DNA of 64,000 bases from Caprella mutica (lineage: Eukaryota; Arthropoda; Malacostraca; Amphipoda; Caprellidae), in NCBI GenBank assembly GCA_947561585.1, contig CANNZV010002572.1, forward strand, positions 28,616 through 92,615, given 5' to 3'. How positions within the stretch are numbered: position 1 is the stretch's first letter; each line of letters begins with the position of its first letter. Below the pieces are notes generated by a model that saw only the letters and a list, made by a program, of their open reading frames with translations, was not told the origin of the DNA and searched no databases. The translations under genes and the position numbers were made by a program. Shown here one piece after another: positions 22,988 through 33,759 of the stretch.

Positions 22988-25900
22988 TTAATAAGATTTG
23001 ATAAATCTTCGGTTTCTCCATAGTGTCCTTCCGCTCGGTGTTTTAATCAGGTAGTCCCTGTGCTTTCCGATACCAACAATAGTTCCAATTGTATTCCACT
23101 TGTGTGTTATGGCATCTTGAATCCTAACTTTACTATTTATTTTCAGTTTATCTAAACATCTACTTTGTTCATTGTATCTTTGTACAGATTTGTCTTTTAG
23201 TTGGGCACACTTTTCATCAAACTCTTCTCTTGTCTTATGCCATTTCTGATCGAAGCTATTTTGATGAGCAGGCAGTAGAATTCGCATTGGGTGACCAAAC
23301 AGCAGTTGTGCAGGAGATAATCCTCCTTCCCGAGGTGTATTTCGCCACTCTAGTAAAGCAATGAGAAATTCTTCAGAATCAGTATTCCCATTCTCAGTAG
23401 ATTTGACTATAAGCTTCTTCATGGCTTTTACTGCAGCTTCTGCGTGACCGTTAGATTGAGCGTAGTATGGGGTTGATTGCACATGCTGTACTCCCCACCT
23501 TTTAAGAAATTTCTTAAATTCGGAACTGGAAAATTGAGGGCCTCCATCAGATTTGAAAATGATGGGCACACCTAAATCTGTGAAACAGCGACGAACAGCA
23601 ACAATCAAATTCTTTGCAGTCGTGTTCCCTCTGTTGAAACTGTATATTACCGGCCATCCTGAGAGTCTGTCTACGTAAACTAAGAAATCTCTTCCAGAGC
23701 ATGAAAAGAAGTCTGCAGACACATGCTCAAAGACTCTTGAGGGTGGAGGATCCGTCATCATAGATTCTTTCGGTTGCGCTGATTGATGAAGTTGGCACTT
23801 CTCGCATGAAGAAATCTTATTTTCGATGTCTGAATTAATTGCTGGCCAATAAATCGTTTGGCGAGCACGTCGCTTAGACCTTTCTACACCTTGATGAGAA
23901 GCATGTAGTTTATCCAGAAGTTGTTTTCTTGCATTCAAGGGCACAACAATACGGGATCCATATAGAATAATACCTTTATCGATGCTCAATCCATCTTTGA
24001 TGCTCCAGTATGGTTTAATAGCTGGATGGGTTTTTCTCCGATTTACTGGAAATCCATCTTGAATACTCTTCCTGAGAATTTGATAGTTTTGATCCTTTTC
24101 GGCTTCATCTCTGAGTATTTTGATATTCAGATCTTCATAAGATGAAGACATTCTTGTTCTTCTTATGATATTAGATGATTCTTCTGCTGATGAAGAAAAT
24201 TTTTCATCTTCTGGCGATGCTGAAGATATTGGTGATCTGGAAAGCGCATCAGGTATAGCATGTTTCTTCCCTTGAATCCATTCTGTGGAGAATTTGAATC
24301 TCATCACCTTTTCCTTTAGTCGTTGTAAACGTGGATTGTGTATTTGATCAAGAGTTTTCTTATCAAGAATAGATAGTAGAGGTCGATGATCAACTTGCAA
24401 CTTGAAGTCTGGAAGTCCTATCAAGTAAGTCTTACATTTATCCATCGCCCATACTACCGCAAGTAGCTCCAGCTCTACAATTGCATATCTGCTTTCAGTT
24501 TCTGTTAGAAAACGAGATCCACATTGAACGATTTTGTATCCATCGTTTTGTTTTTGTAAAAGAATAAATCCCTATCCATTATTTTTGGACGCATCAGTTT
24601 GTAGAACCGTTTCTCTTCCTAGATCAAAATGAATGAGAACTGGAGGTTTACAAAGGGACTCTTTTAGATCAACGAATGCTTTTTCGTGTGGTGGTAACCA
24701 TTGAAATACGATGTTTTTCTTCAGAAGACTTCGTAGTGGACTTGCCAATTTACTTATTTCATTGGAAAATCTTTCAAATTGATTAGCTAAGCCGAGAAAT
24801 GATCTCAGTTGAGATACATTTGTTGGAGTTGGAAATTCTTTAAGTGCACTGATCTTTTTATCATCAGGAGTCACTCCGTCGCAACTAACAACATATCCAA
24901 CGAAATTGACTTCTGTCGATCCGAAACAGAATTTTTCTTTATTGAGAGTTATCTTGTGCTTTCGACAGAGCTCTAAGAAATTCTTGACACTTTTGACGTG
25001 TTCTTCGAAATTGTCGTTGTATAACAGAACATCATCCATTACCTTTTGTATATTTGGATGTCCTCCTATGGCTGAAGAATGTCTTCTGCAGTACTCGTCG
25101 CCTGTTGATGACAATCCCATTGGAGCTCTAAGATATTTGTATCTTCCTTGAGGTGTCATAAAGGTCGTCAGATTTTGTGATGATCCGTCAAGTTCTATTT
25201 GCCAGTAACCATGTTTGGCATCAATGGTTGTGAAGTATTTTGATCCTTCTTTTATTCCAGCAATGGCTTCTCTGGGTGATGTGGTTGGATGAACAGGTCT
25301 TTTTATTTGCTTGTTCAATTTTGTGAGATCCACACATATTCGAATACCGCCTTTAGGCTTGGCAACGACTACCATCGGGTGGCACCACACTGATGGTTCA
25401 TCTCCGACTTTGGCAATGATTCCTTGTTTCTCCATGACGTCGAGACTGTTTTTAACATCTTCTTGCCATGGAATTGGAACTTGACGAGCTGAATGAATAG
25501 CGTAAGGGGTTGCATTTTCATCCAGATGAATTTTCATTGGTGTTCCAAGCATAGGTTTCAGTTCTTCTTCGCAATCGAAGACTTCCTTATATTCTTGAAG
25601 AAATTGTTCTTTTAGAACGTTCGCATCTTTTATGTCAATTTTATTGATTTGCTTTGGAAAATCATTTGGAATTAGTTTCAAGTTTCGACATGTTTTCCAT
25701 GATAGAAGAATTTCAGTATGATCTTTGCATATGACAATTTCTTCATGGGTGGTTACTGAATTGATTTTTATATCAAGATTTATTGATCCCAATACTTTCA
25801 GTTTTGACCCGTTAGCTGCAACCAAAACTTGATTATGCTGCTTCTTCAGGTTATTGGATGAAATTTGAAGTTTCTCCAAAATAAAAGGTCCTGCAACGTT

Positions 25901-27115
25901 TGCTTCTGCTCCTGTATCAGGGATGATTGACGTTGTGTGCATTGATCCTTTGTATATGAATGTCGCTGACACTCTTGGTGTAGACGTATCATTATTTTGA
26001 TCCTTGGTTGATCGTAAATAATGTACTCTTCCTGTGTTTTTTACACTAGTTTCTTTTTCAGTTTGTTTCCTGTGAAAACAAACTGAACTCCAGTGACCTG
26101 GTTTGTTGCAGTGGTTGCAAGTAGAATCTTTGGCTGGGCATTTTGATTTTTCATGCTCGCGTCCTCCACAGTAGTTGCATTTTTTAGAATGCGTCTTTCT
26201 TTCGTCATTAGCTTTAAATTTATTACTCTTCGTGAAATTATTATCTTTGAAGTTTTTCTTGTAATTGCTAATTTTATTGACGGATTTTCGGGATATTGAA
26301 GCACAGTCTTTCATCGAAGACTCATAACTTCGACACATGTCAACAACTGTTTGTAGTTGAGGGAAAGGATTAAGTGCTAGAAGTTTCTGTCGAAGCTCTT
26401 GACTTTTTATTCCAGAAATAATTCTGGTAGTGATCCTCTGTTCCACGCAGTTATTGCACAGATCGGCCTCTTCAGCCAGTTTTTTAACTGCTACATAGAA
26501 GTTATCGAATGTTTCGGCTTCTTCTTGTCTGCGTTCAGTGAAATCAACTCTGTCAAGAGTGATGTTTCTTTTCTGTCGCATATGTGCCTGAATGCGGTCT
26601 AAAATATCCTCTGTAGTCGTGTCTTCATCACGATCTATTCCCATTGCACATTTCATGTGCAGACGCATGTCGGTGCTCATACAGCTTCTTAGATGTGCTC
26701 TTTGTGTCTCTGGAGTTTGTTGTTCAAGATGTATAACAGTAGAGTAGTCATTCCATCCCTCTCTCCATTCCACAAATTTAGTGTAGCTTGCATCTGCTTG
26801 TAGAGTTGGTGGTCTGGGAAGATTCGGAATTTTGTCAATTCGCTCTGAATTGTTCCGCTGTCCGTAGTTATTGGACGAAGATGAAGCTTGATTTTGTTGA
26901 GTCGCCAAAAGTTGACGCATTGCTTCCATCTCTTCTTGATGTCGATTTTCTCGAGCTTCTTCCTGTTGCAAGCGTGTTTCTTCCTGTTGCAAGCGTGTTT
27001 CTTCCTGTTGCAAGCGTGTTTCTTCTTGTTTTTCCAGGAGAAGTGATAACCATTTTGGTACGTCTTGCTCTGAAGTCTTTCCTCTTCCTTTGCTCTTGCT
27101 TTTGTACAGCGCCAT
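22988..27115 (-). pseudogene. gag-pol: gag-pol polyprotein, one in-frame stop (retrotransposon copy 1)
   Basis: A single frame of 1376 codons holds the whole gag-pol. Order: gag with a heptad-like EETRLQQ repeat near residues 30-55; two CCHC zinc knuckles from about residue 313; an aspartic protease DTGA at 400; reverse transcriptase with a VMDD box (D694, D695) in place of the usual YVDD/FVDD; RNase H with TDAS near 840; integrase with an HHCC finger from H1071 and a D1135, D1190, E1226 triad (D-35-E). This is the Ty3/gypsy order (integrase last). A TAG at 24572-24574 (codon 848, in RNase H) splits it; copy 2 has leucine there. The remainder stays in frame to 22988. Without readthrough no integrase is made. 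Confidence 0.93.
27097..27114 (-). promoter_or_regulatory. tRNA primer-binding site overlapping the gag start
   Basis: On the minus strand TGGCGCTGTACAAAAG follows the 5' LTR with no gap. TGG pairs with a tRNA CCA end, and the TGGCGC start resembles lysine-tRNA primer sites of other gypsy-type elements. The gag start codon uses the last LTR base as its A (27115) and the first two bases of this site as TG. Confidence 0.7.
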
Positions 27116-27300
27116 GTTGTATTATTATATTTAGGATGAAGGAAATTGGCTCTTGTAGATTAAATATATTCGAGAAATACAGACTAAATAATTAACATTT
27201 GTGTTTCCTTTTATACAACTCGGTATCCAAGTTACGTCACCTATAAATTAGATTAAATCATAAAATACAGGTTTTGCTCACATTGAATGATATCCTTACA
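27115..27300 (-). repeat. 5' LTR of retrotransposon copy 1
   Basis: 186 bp, apparently identical to 22757-22942. It carries the expected promoter on the minus strand. At 186 bp it is short for the group and leaves essentially no untranslated leader between LTR and gag. Confidence 0.93.
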
Positions 27301-27710
27301 GTCGCTACTCACCAAGCCTCAGTTGATGATTATAGTATTTCAATGTTTTTTCATTTATCACAATTACCAGAATCATTTATAATTATCAATTTATAGTTAT
27401 TATTTGCAATTCATTGTCCTCAAAATAACAGTGACATGGCAAGATGTCTCTAGATGTTTAACCCAATTTCATCCCCACTGCAAGTGTAACGTACACAGTT
27501 CATGCAGAATACAATCAATGTAATATCTTTGTTCCTATCAATCGTGGGTATATATAAAATTTTACACAGTAAATTTATATGATAAAAGCAATGAACTGAA
27601 AATAAAATTTATACAATTCAAGCACTTTTGTTTATTAAATATCATTTGTGAAGCGAATCTTAAGTACTCAGTCTTTTAGAATATTTGTGTCAGTCTGATT
27701 AAGATAAAAT
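27301..27710 (+). repeat. left remnant of tandem unit C
   Basis: Matches unit A 65-474, then stops abruptly at GATAAAAT and continues in unrelated DNA beginning CAGATAAAAG. The short GATAAAA word on both sides suggests microhomology at the break. About 1.26 kb of native unit sequence, up to the equivalent of 4574 in A, is missing. Confidence 0.9.
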
Positions 27711-27943
27711 CAGATAAAAGGCTACCTATACCTATTTCATGATTATGGTATTGGTGTGGTCAGCACTGACTCAGCAGTACCTGTTTCATAGTATGACAAG
27801 CAGTTGGCCAATTATGAGCCAATTTTTTTTATCAAAATTTATTATGATTTCAAGCAAAGATTAATCATTAACATGGCAACATAGGAATTAATTCAAAATT
27901 TCAAGCCAGGTGGAAAATTTATTTCTGAAATTGAAACCAATTA

Positions 27944-28116
27944 GGGTAGGTAAGTTCCGAATTATCGACCAGTGGAAGCAAGTTCTCAATTATTGACCAG
28001 TTCCACATTTCGTACAATAATTTAAAATAAAATTATTCTTTTTTTAGATTTAAATTTGAAACAATTTTAGGATAAATTGTTTCAAATTTAAATTATTGTA
28101 CGAAATGTAGAACTGG
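27944..28116. mobile_element. foldback MITE, AGGGTA family
   Basis: The arms 27996-28030 and 28079-28116 are near-perfect reverse complements around an AT-rich core. The left part (GTAAGTTCCGAATTA) is shared with the MITE at 61833-61977, so both belong to one family. Confidence 0.6.
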
Positions 28117-29020
28117 TTTGTCTTCATTTTATTCCAAGTAGGTAGTAGGCAAGTACCTACCTAATAAAGAGTTGGTCTCACCATCTGCGGTCTCAGAATT
28201 GTCAACCTTCTTAAATTCTTTCCAGGTCTCACCGTCTCTCCATTCTCTAAATAATTCAGAGTGTGTCAGTTAGAGCCAATTAAGCCGCATCCACGCTATA
28301 AATCTTTTTGTCTATTTCATTGTTTGTGTTCTTTGATTTTAGTGTTTGGTTTGTGTGATTTGTGTCATTGACAAACACTAGATTCGTCTATTCTTGTGTT
28401 TTCCAACTTGTTGAAAAACTCCAAACACAAACAGTGAAATTACCAGTTTGCAGAGTTGGGTAAGCTGGTCGCCAAGATTTACCTGTTTTGTCTCTGCTAA
28501 TTACATGTAAACATAGGGATTCAATATTAATTACAAATTGTTCGCCAAGAAAAGAATCTTTCAAATATTTCACAAACTCTGCAGAACGTGGTGAAATTGA
28601 AAGTTTGTTAGTTTTACTTCAATAAGCTAAGCATTGAAAACATTGTGTAGACACTCCGACACGGTGACAGTGGACACTCGCAGTGTTTGTGTTCATATAT
28701 TTTAGAGTTTGTGTTTGAAAGAGTTACCCATGTTTCAGAGTCTGGAAAATTGTAAGCCAATTTCTGAGCCAAAAAATTCCCTAAGAAACTGAGCCAAGCC
28801 AACTTGGCTCATTTTGTGAAGATTCCAAGCCAAAATTAACATGGGAACTGGGAACATAGGAATTAATTCAAAATTTAAAGCCAATTAGACATATCTGAGA
28901 TTTGACCATTTCAAATCTAAGCCAATTAATTGGCCTTAACTGACATACTCTTATACATGGAGAGTTACCAAAATAAATTGATAGCTACCTAGTGTGGATG
29001 CGACTTTAGGGTACTAAGGA

Positions 29021-29143
29021 TAAACACACAGTTGTCGAACGAACACAGTTTACGAATAGTGGGTGTTCACCTAGGTCTTGATAAGTCAAGCAGTTGAATC
29101 GACGAGTCATTTGATTAGCCGTGTTCAACAACTGTGTGTTTAC
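29021..29143. mobile_element. short foldback MITE with AAACACACAGTTGT arms
   Basis: The arms 29021-29044 and 29121-29143 match with about one mismatch. AGGGTA-like words stand just outside both ends. No coding frame. Confidence 0.55.
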
Positions 29144-29200
29144 CCTAATAAGAAATTTTTAATTAATCCCTATGCTGCCATGTTAATTTTAGATTTAGAG

Positions 29201-29520
29201 TATACTGACAATATTTGGTTGGCAGAAATAAGTATGGACATAGATAGGTAGAGAGAGAAAGTGTATTAGATGAGCTCTGTTAATTTTGGACAATGACTGA
29301 CAAGTTTAAGAGGTCCAAAACTTACTTCAAACATGAGAAAATGGTTGAAAAATAGTGATGTCAAAGTTTGAGATGTTACTGACGATGTTTAATTGGTATA
29401 AATAGGTACGGACAAAGATAGGTAGAGAGAGAAAGTGTATTAGAAGAGCTCTGTTAATTTTGGATAATGGCAGACATCTTTAAGTTGCCCAAACTTACTT
29501 TAATAATGAGAATATTTGCA
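29201..29520. repeat. two tandem copies of a segment of about 174 bp
   Basis: 29201-29374 and 29375-29520 align at roughly 80-85% by eye, sharing for example GATAGGTAGAGAGAGAAAGT. The second copy is incomplete. No coding frame. Confidence 0.75.
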
Positions 29521-30639
29521 GAAGTGCCGAATATTCCGCATCAGTCCTGCATTTCAGTACGCTGAATTGCAGAGTTCCGCTTTTCAGTTCCGCAAATTAG
29601 GATGCTAAATTGCGGAACTACGGAGCGCAAAGTTTTTGCAGTTTCAGCAGTTCCGCGTTTCAGTGTGTCCCTTGAAATCATTCAAAAATGAGCCAAATTC
29701 ACTCAGCAAGCTACAAATACAAATTGGCTTGGACTCTGTGACTTTGGAGGGATGAAATAGGTTTTAAAAGATTTGAATAACAGGTGAAATGCCTAATAAA
29801 TAGTCTCAAAGGATGTAGCTACGTGCATCAGAAATGAAGCATAAGGATGTTTTCAAGTAAAAAAACTTCACCTGGGAGCCAAGATTCACTTTTTAAAAAT
29901 CCTAAATGTGCCAACCTGGGTTCAGCAATCTTGGAGAGTGAGACCAATTCATTTTCTCACTACACTGGCGACTTTCCTGCCATACTTTGAAATATGGCAA
30001 GGGGCCTACTCAGACTGACTGAGTAGTCTACACCCTTTGCAGAATTGGTGATATTTTTTTTACAAGATTCTTGACAAACAAAAGTTAATTAATTGTTTAA
30101 TCCTTATGCTTACTTGTAATTATCAGAGACAAAACAGGTAAATCATGGTGTCCAGCTTACCCTATTCTACAGACTCTAAGACTGGGTACTAGGTATACAG
30201 TTACAATATCATGTACTCTTACTGTTGTGAATTTGTGGGTACAGTCTATGATCAACTGATTCAACTCAATGTCATCATAAGTTATCGTAATACCGTGCCG
30301 TAATTCACGGTAAATAATTGATTAGGCCTAAGTCCTAACCTGAAAATTACCCATGTGTAAACTTTAATGTTTAATTGGTTTATCAGGTCTACAATTTTAA
30401 AATGAAATTACAATGCAAGTCATACAGATACCTACCTTTATTTTTAACATTTCAAAATGTGTCTGGGAAATAACCAGGCACCCTGCACAATTTGTGATAT
30501 TTTTGTTATTTTCTTAGCAAACAAAAGCTAATTAATCCCTATGTTTACATGTAATTACATTCTACAAACTCTCTCTATACCTAATAAGCGTCAATTTCAA
30601 AACTCAAATTTCCAGATAATCCAAGTTATAAAACATGGC

Positions 30640-30667
30640 TTTTCTCGCCATTTAAATGGCGAGAAAA
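30640..30667. repeat. perfect 28-bp palindrome
   Basis: TTTTCTCGCCATTT is followed directly by its exact reverse complement, with no spacer. A cruciform, a dimeric protein site or the relic of an excised foldback are possible. Confidence 0.85.
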
Positions 30668-30799
30668 TGGCAGTGTTTTTGATCTTTTAATTTGCTCATG
30701 GAGAGAAATAACTAATTTGTAATGTTAATTTGTAGAAAACTAGTGATAATTTCTAATTTGCCTATTTTTGAGAGAATATATGTTTGTTTTATTGTTTTT

Positions 30800-30871
30800 G
30801 GCTTTTGTCGGTGTGGGCTTTTGTCGCTGTGGGCTTTTGACGCTGGGGATTTTGTCGTGTGGGCTTTTGTC
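30800..30871. repeat. short tandem repeat GGCTTTTGTCGCTGTG
   Basis: About five imperfect copies of a 16-17 bp word, GC-rich against the local background. Any encoded peptide frame here is a by-product. Confidence 0.7.
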
Positions 30872-33759
30872 ACCCTTTCATGGGGAGTGATGAATTTTCA
30901 ACTTTATTCAGAACAGAACATGTTTTACTGTTTTACATAGACTGAGTAGACTGTAGCTATGTACTGCACCAGTGCATACTGCATACTTGCATAGTGTATA
31001 AGAGGTTTGTATTGCAATAATCTCATTTACAAATATATTGTATATACCACATAGTGCACATCACATAATTATGTTTGATGTGCATTAAAAATCCCAATAT
31101 GTGGGAGTTTTAATTTAAAAGGATTGGCATGATTTTAGATTCAATATCTATACTGACTGGCGTGATCCATTGACACCTTTTAAAACATTACTGTAGTGTT
31201 CTGTTACTGTGAACAGCTTCCTCAAAAAAAAGAACACTTTCTCTATTTCTGCAGACTGGGTAGCTATTTGTCATTATCTATTTCTCTTTGGCAATGTTTT
31301 AGAAATACTCTTGGCTGGAATTGTTTTCCTATCAAATTATTCACACTATGTATTAATAGTCTGTATTACATGCGCAGATACTTGCTAAGATAATTTATCA
31401 TAACCTCAAGGTTCAGAGTGTGGGAATCCTAGCTAATTGGTGAGGATTTTTTATTTTCCTTATATGTTAGCTACATTGTGAAATGTGTGTCTGATAAATT
31501 TTGGATTTGTCAAGAATCCCCCAATTTTTCTCTATTCACCTGAATTTCTTGTTACTGTCTCTGAAAATCAATGGCAATATAGAAATAAATAGCCGATATT
31601 GCAATTTTTTTTATTTTCACTGAATAGGGAGCATTTCTAAATCTTTCACTGCAGACAAGCATGAATGTTTGTTATTCTTATTTTTATTTAGATGGAAACA
31701 AAATACAAAATAAAGTATTTCTCAAATGCTTTTCATTACCATTATTCATTTATTATTTGGAAACAAAAAGTAAAGAAATCGGAGAATCAAGAAAATTTTA
31801 GGGTTTCTTAAACAATGTTTGCCAAATTGCTCAGAACTTTAGATAAATTGATGTAATACAGGGTGGTACCTGTTACCACCTGGTATTCTTTAGAATTATT
31901 TTTTCTTGTCATCAACTTAGGACAATTTCGGACACATGGGAAAGTTGCCATTGAAGTGAGAAAATGTATTTGTTTCCATTTTAACTAATCCTAATCCAAG
32001 GTTGCCACATTTAAGATATTTAAAAATTGTAATTTGGGTCCAAGATGAAGGTTTTCTATTTGAAAACCTCAGAGACCAGTCTATAGAATATGGTACATGT
32101 TTACAAGATTTAGCAGAATCTTGAAGAACAATTCTAAATCAAATCCTATGCTTTCATGTTCATACTGTGAAAATTTTGAACACTTATGTAATAATTCCCA
32201 TGCTTGCATTTAAAAAAACTAAACAGATTGGACTGAAGTCATTTCTGCTAGCTCAAAAAATATCTGGAGAACATTTTCCCTATTTCTACAGATTGCCACA
32301 GAGCTTATTACTGATGCATCTGTATCCTTTATGACAATTTTCTAAATGATTTGCTTATCATTTACTGATTTACACAGTTTAGATAAAACCATTTATCAAA
32401 CAGATTCACTGCTTTTTTAAAAAATCCTTTCAGAGTTGAAACTTCAAATTCTTGGTATAGACATTAATTCAAAATGTAAACCTAATAATTAATTACTGTT
32501 AGCTAATAAGAAGTTTGAATTACTGGCTTGACTGATTTAGATATTCAGAAAAATTGACAGCCTATTGTTTTGCCTATGGCTACTTTACAATATATTTATC
32601 ACCCTGACTCCTCCACTAAATTAAACCATAATCATGAGGCAAGACTAGCAATACATTATTTGATAGAGTTGATTGTGGCAAATCGCATGCACTAGATATG
32701 TGGGGCAAATTCTACGCACCTCTCTAATACCCCTAATGAATCTTGATAATGAAAGTTTAAAAATACACAATAGAAGTATAGCTACAAACATTCTTCTATA
32801 TTTGTGTTAAATTTATTGTTTATATGTTAACAAATTTAAATAGTTTCATAATATATATTTTTATATGGTGCTTATCACGTTAGAATGCAGTATACTAGTA
32901 GCTAAACTTTTATCTGTGAATTTGTTTTTAATTTTAGATATATTTTGATAATAGCATGGATATTTTAGAGACATACTATGTCCAGTGAATTATATGATCT
33001 CTAGAATAAAATTCAATGGGGAACACATTAAAAATAGCAGCTTTGGTCCATCTTCTATATTCTTAGAGAAAAAGGGGACGCATGATTTGACCTACAATTT
33101 GCCGCATTCTCAGTATTCTGAAGATTTGCATTATTACTTCTCTTGGAGCTACCTCTATTGTATATGATGGATTTTTTTGTAACATAGCTACCTGTAAAGT
33201 TAACATATGTATATAGCTACTACCTTTTTGCAAACTAGACTTCTCTAATACTATTAAATTATTAATGAATCTTCTACGCGCAATTAATTGAATGTGTGTA
33301 CAATTTTCCCCAGTCGACGGTAATAGGAACAATATATATATATACTGTAACTTGCTAGGTAGTATATATTTTCAATAACATTTTTGAAATAAACCAAAAA
33401 TGGTTTATTATTAATTAGCTACTGCAAGACAAAGAGTAGCTAACTAACTACATAATATGAAGCATAGTTTGTAAGCTACTTATTTTAATTTGATTAACAT
33501 TTTGATTAATTTTTGATTCATATTTCAGGAAATCTCTTAATATAGCATGATTTATTTTTGTCTTGAAATCAAGTTTGAAGACTCGTATATTCACATCAAT
33601 ATTGTCTGCTTCCAACAAGATCTTTATCAATTTGAGTCTTTCATAAATATTGTTTCATCTAATTGTGAATGCTGGAATCCTTTTTGCAGCTGTACCTGTC
33701 CTTGTGTGTGCAACTGTTCTGTGTTCTGGATAACTGTTGAACCAAGACTTGGGTAAGAA
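30872..33759. other. AT-rich DNA with no recognised gene
   Basis: I see no credible exon or element border. The words TAGCTAC and GTAGCTA recur often here and through the rest of the foreign block to about 38990, a composition signature that sets this block apart from the tandem units. Confidence 0.5.

Larger units (their letters stand above)
22757..27300 (-). mobile_element. Ty3/gypsy LTR retrotransposon, copy 1 (B/C junction)
   Basis: A 4544-bp element on the minus strand with two 186-bp LTRs that look identical. It has TG...CA termini and a gtcgc target duplication (22752-22756 and 27301-27305). The A/B junction at 12821 shows the same site with a single gtcgc and no element. A primer-binding site and polypurine tract adjoin the LTRs. 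It has one gag-pol frame. Identical LTRs mean a young insertion, or homogenisation by gene conversion. The coding region carries a stop codon, so this copy is not autonomous. Confidence 0.95.

Noticed and set aside
26788..27195. Plus-strand frame of 135 codons opposite gag (also 24906-25151 and 26399-26602)
   Set aside because: Antisense shadows of the gag-pol frame; the repeated residues mirror the 21-bp gag repeat.
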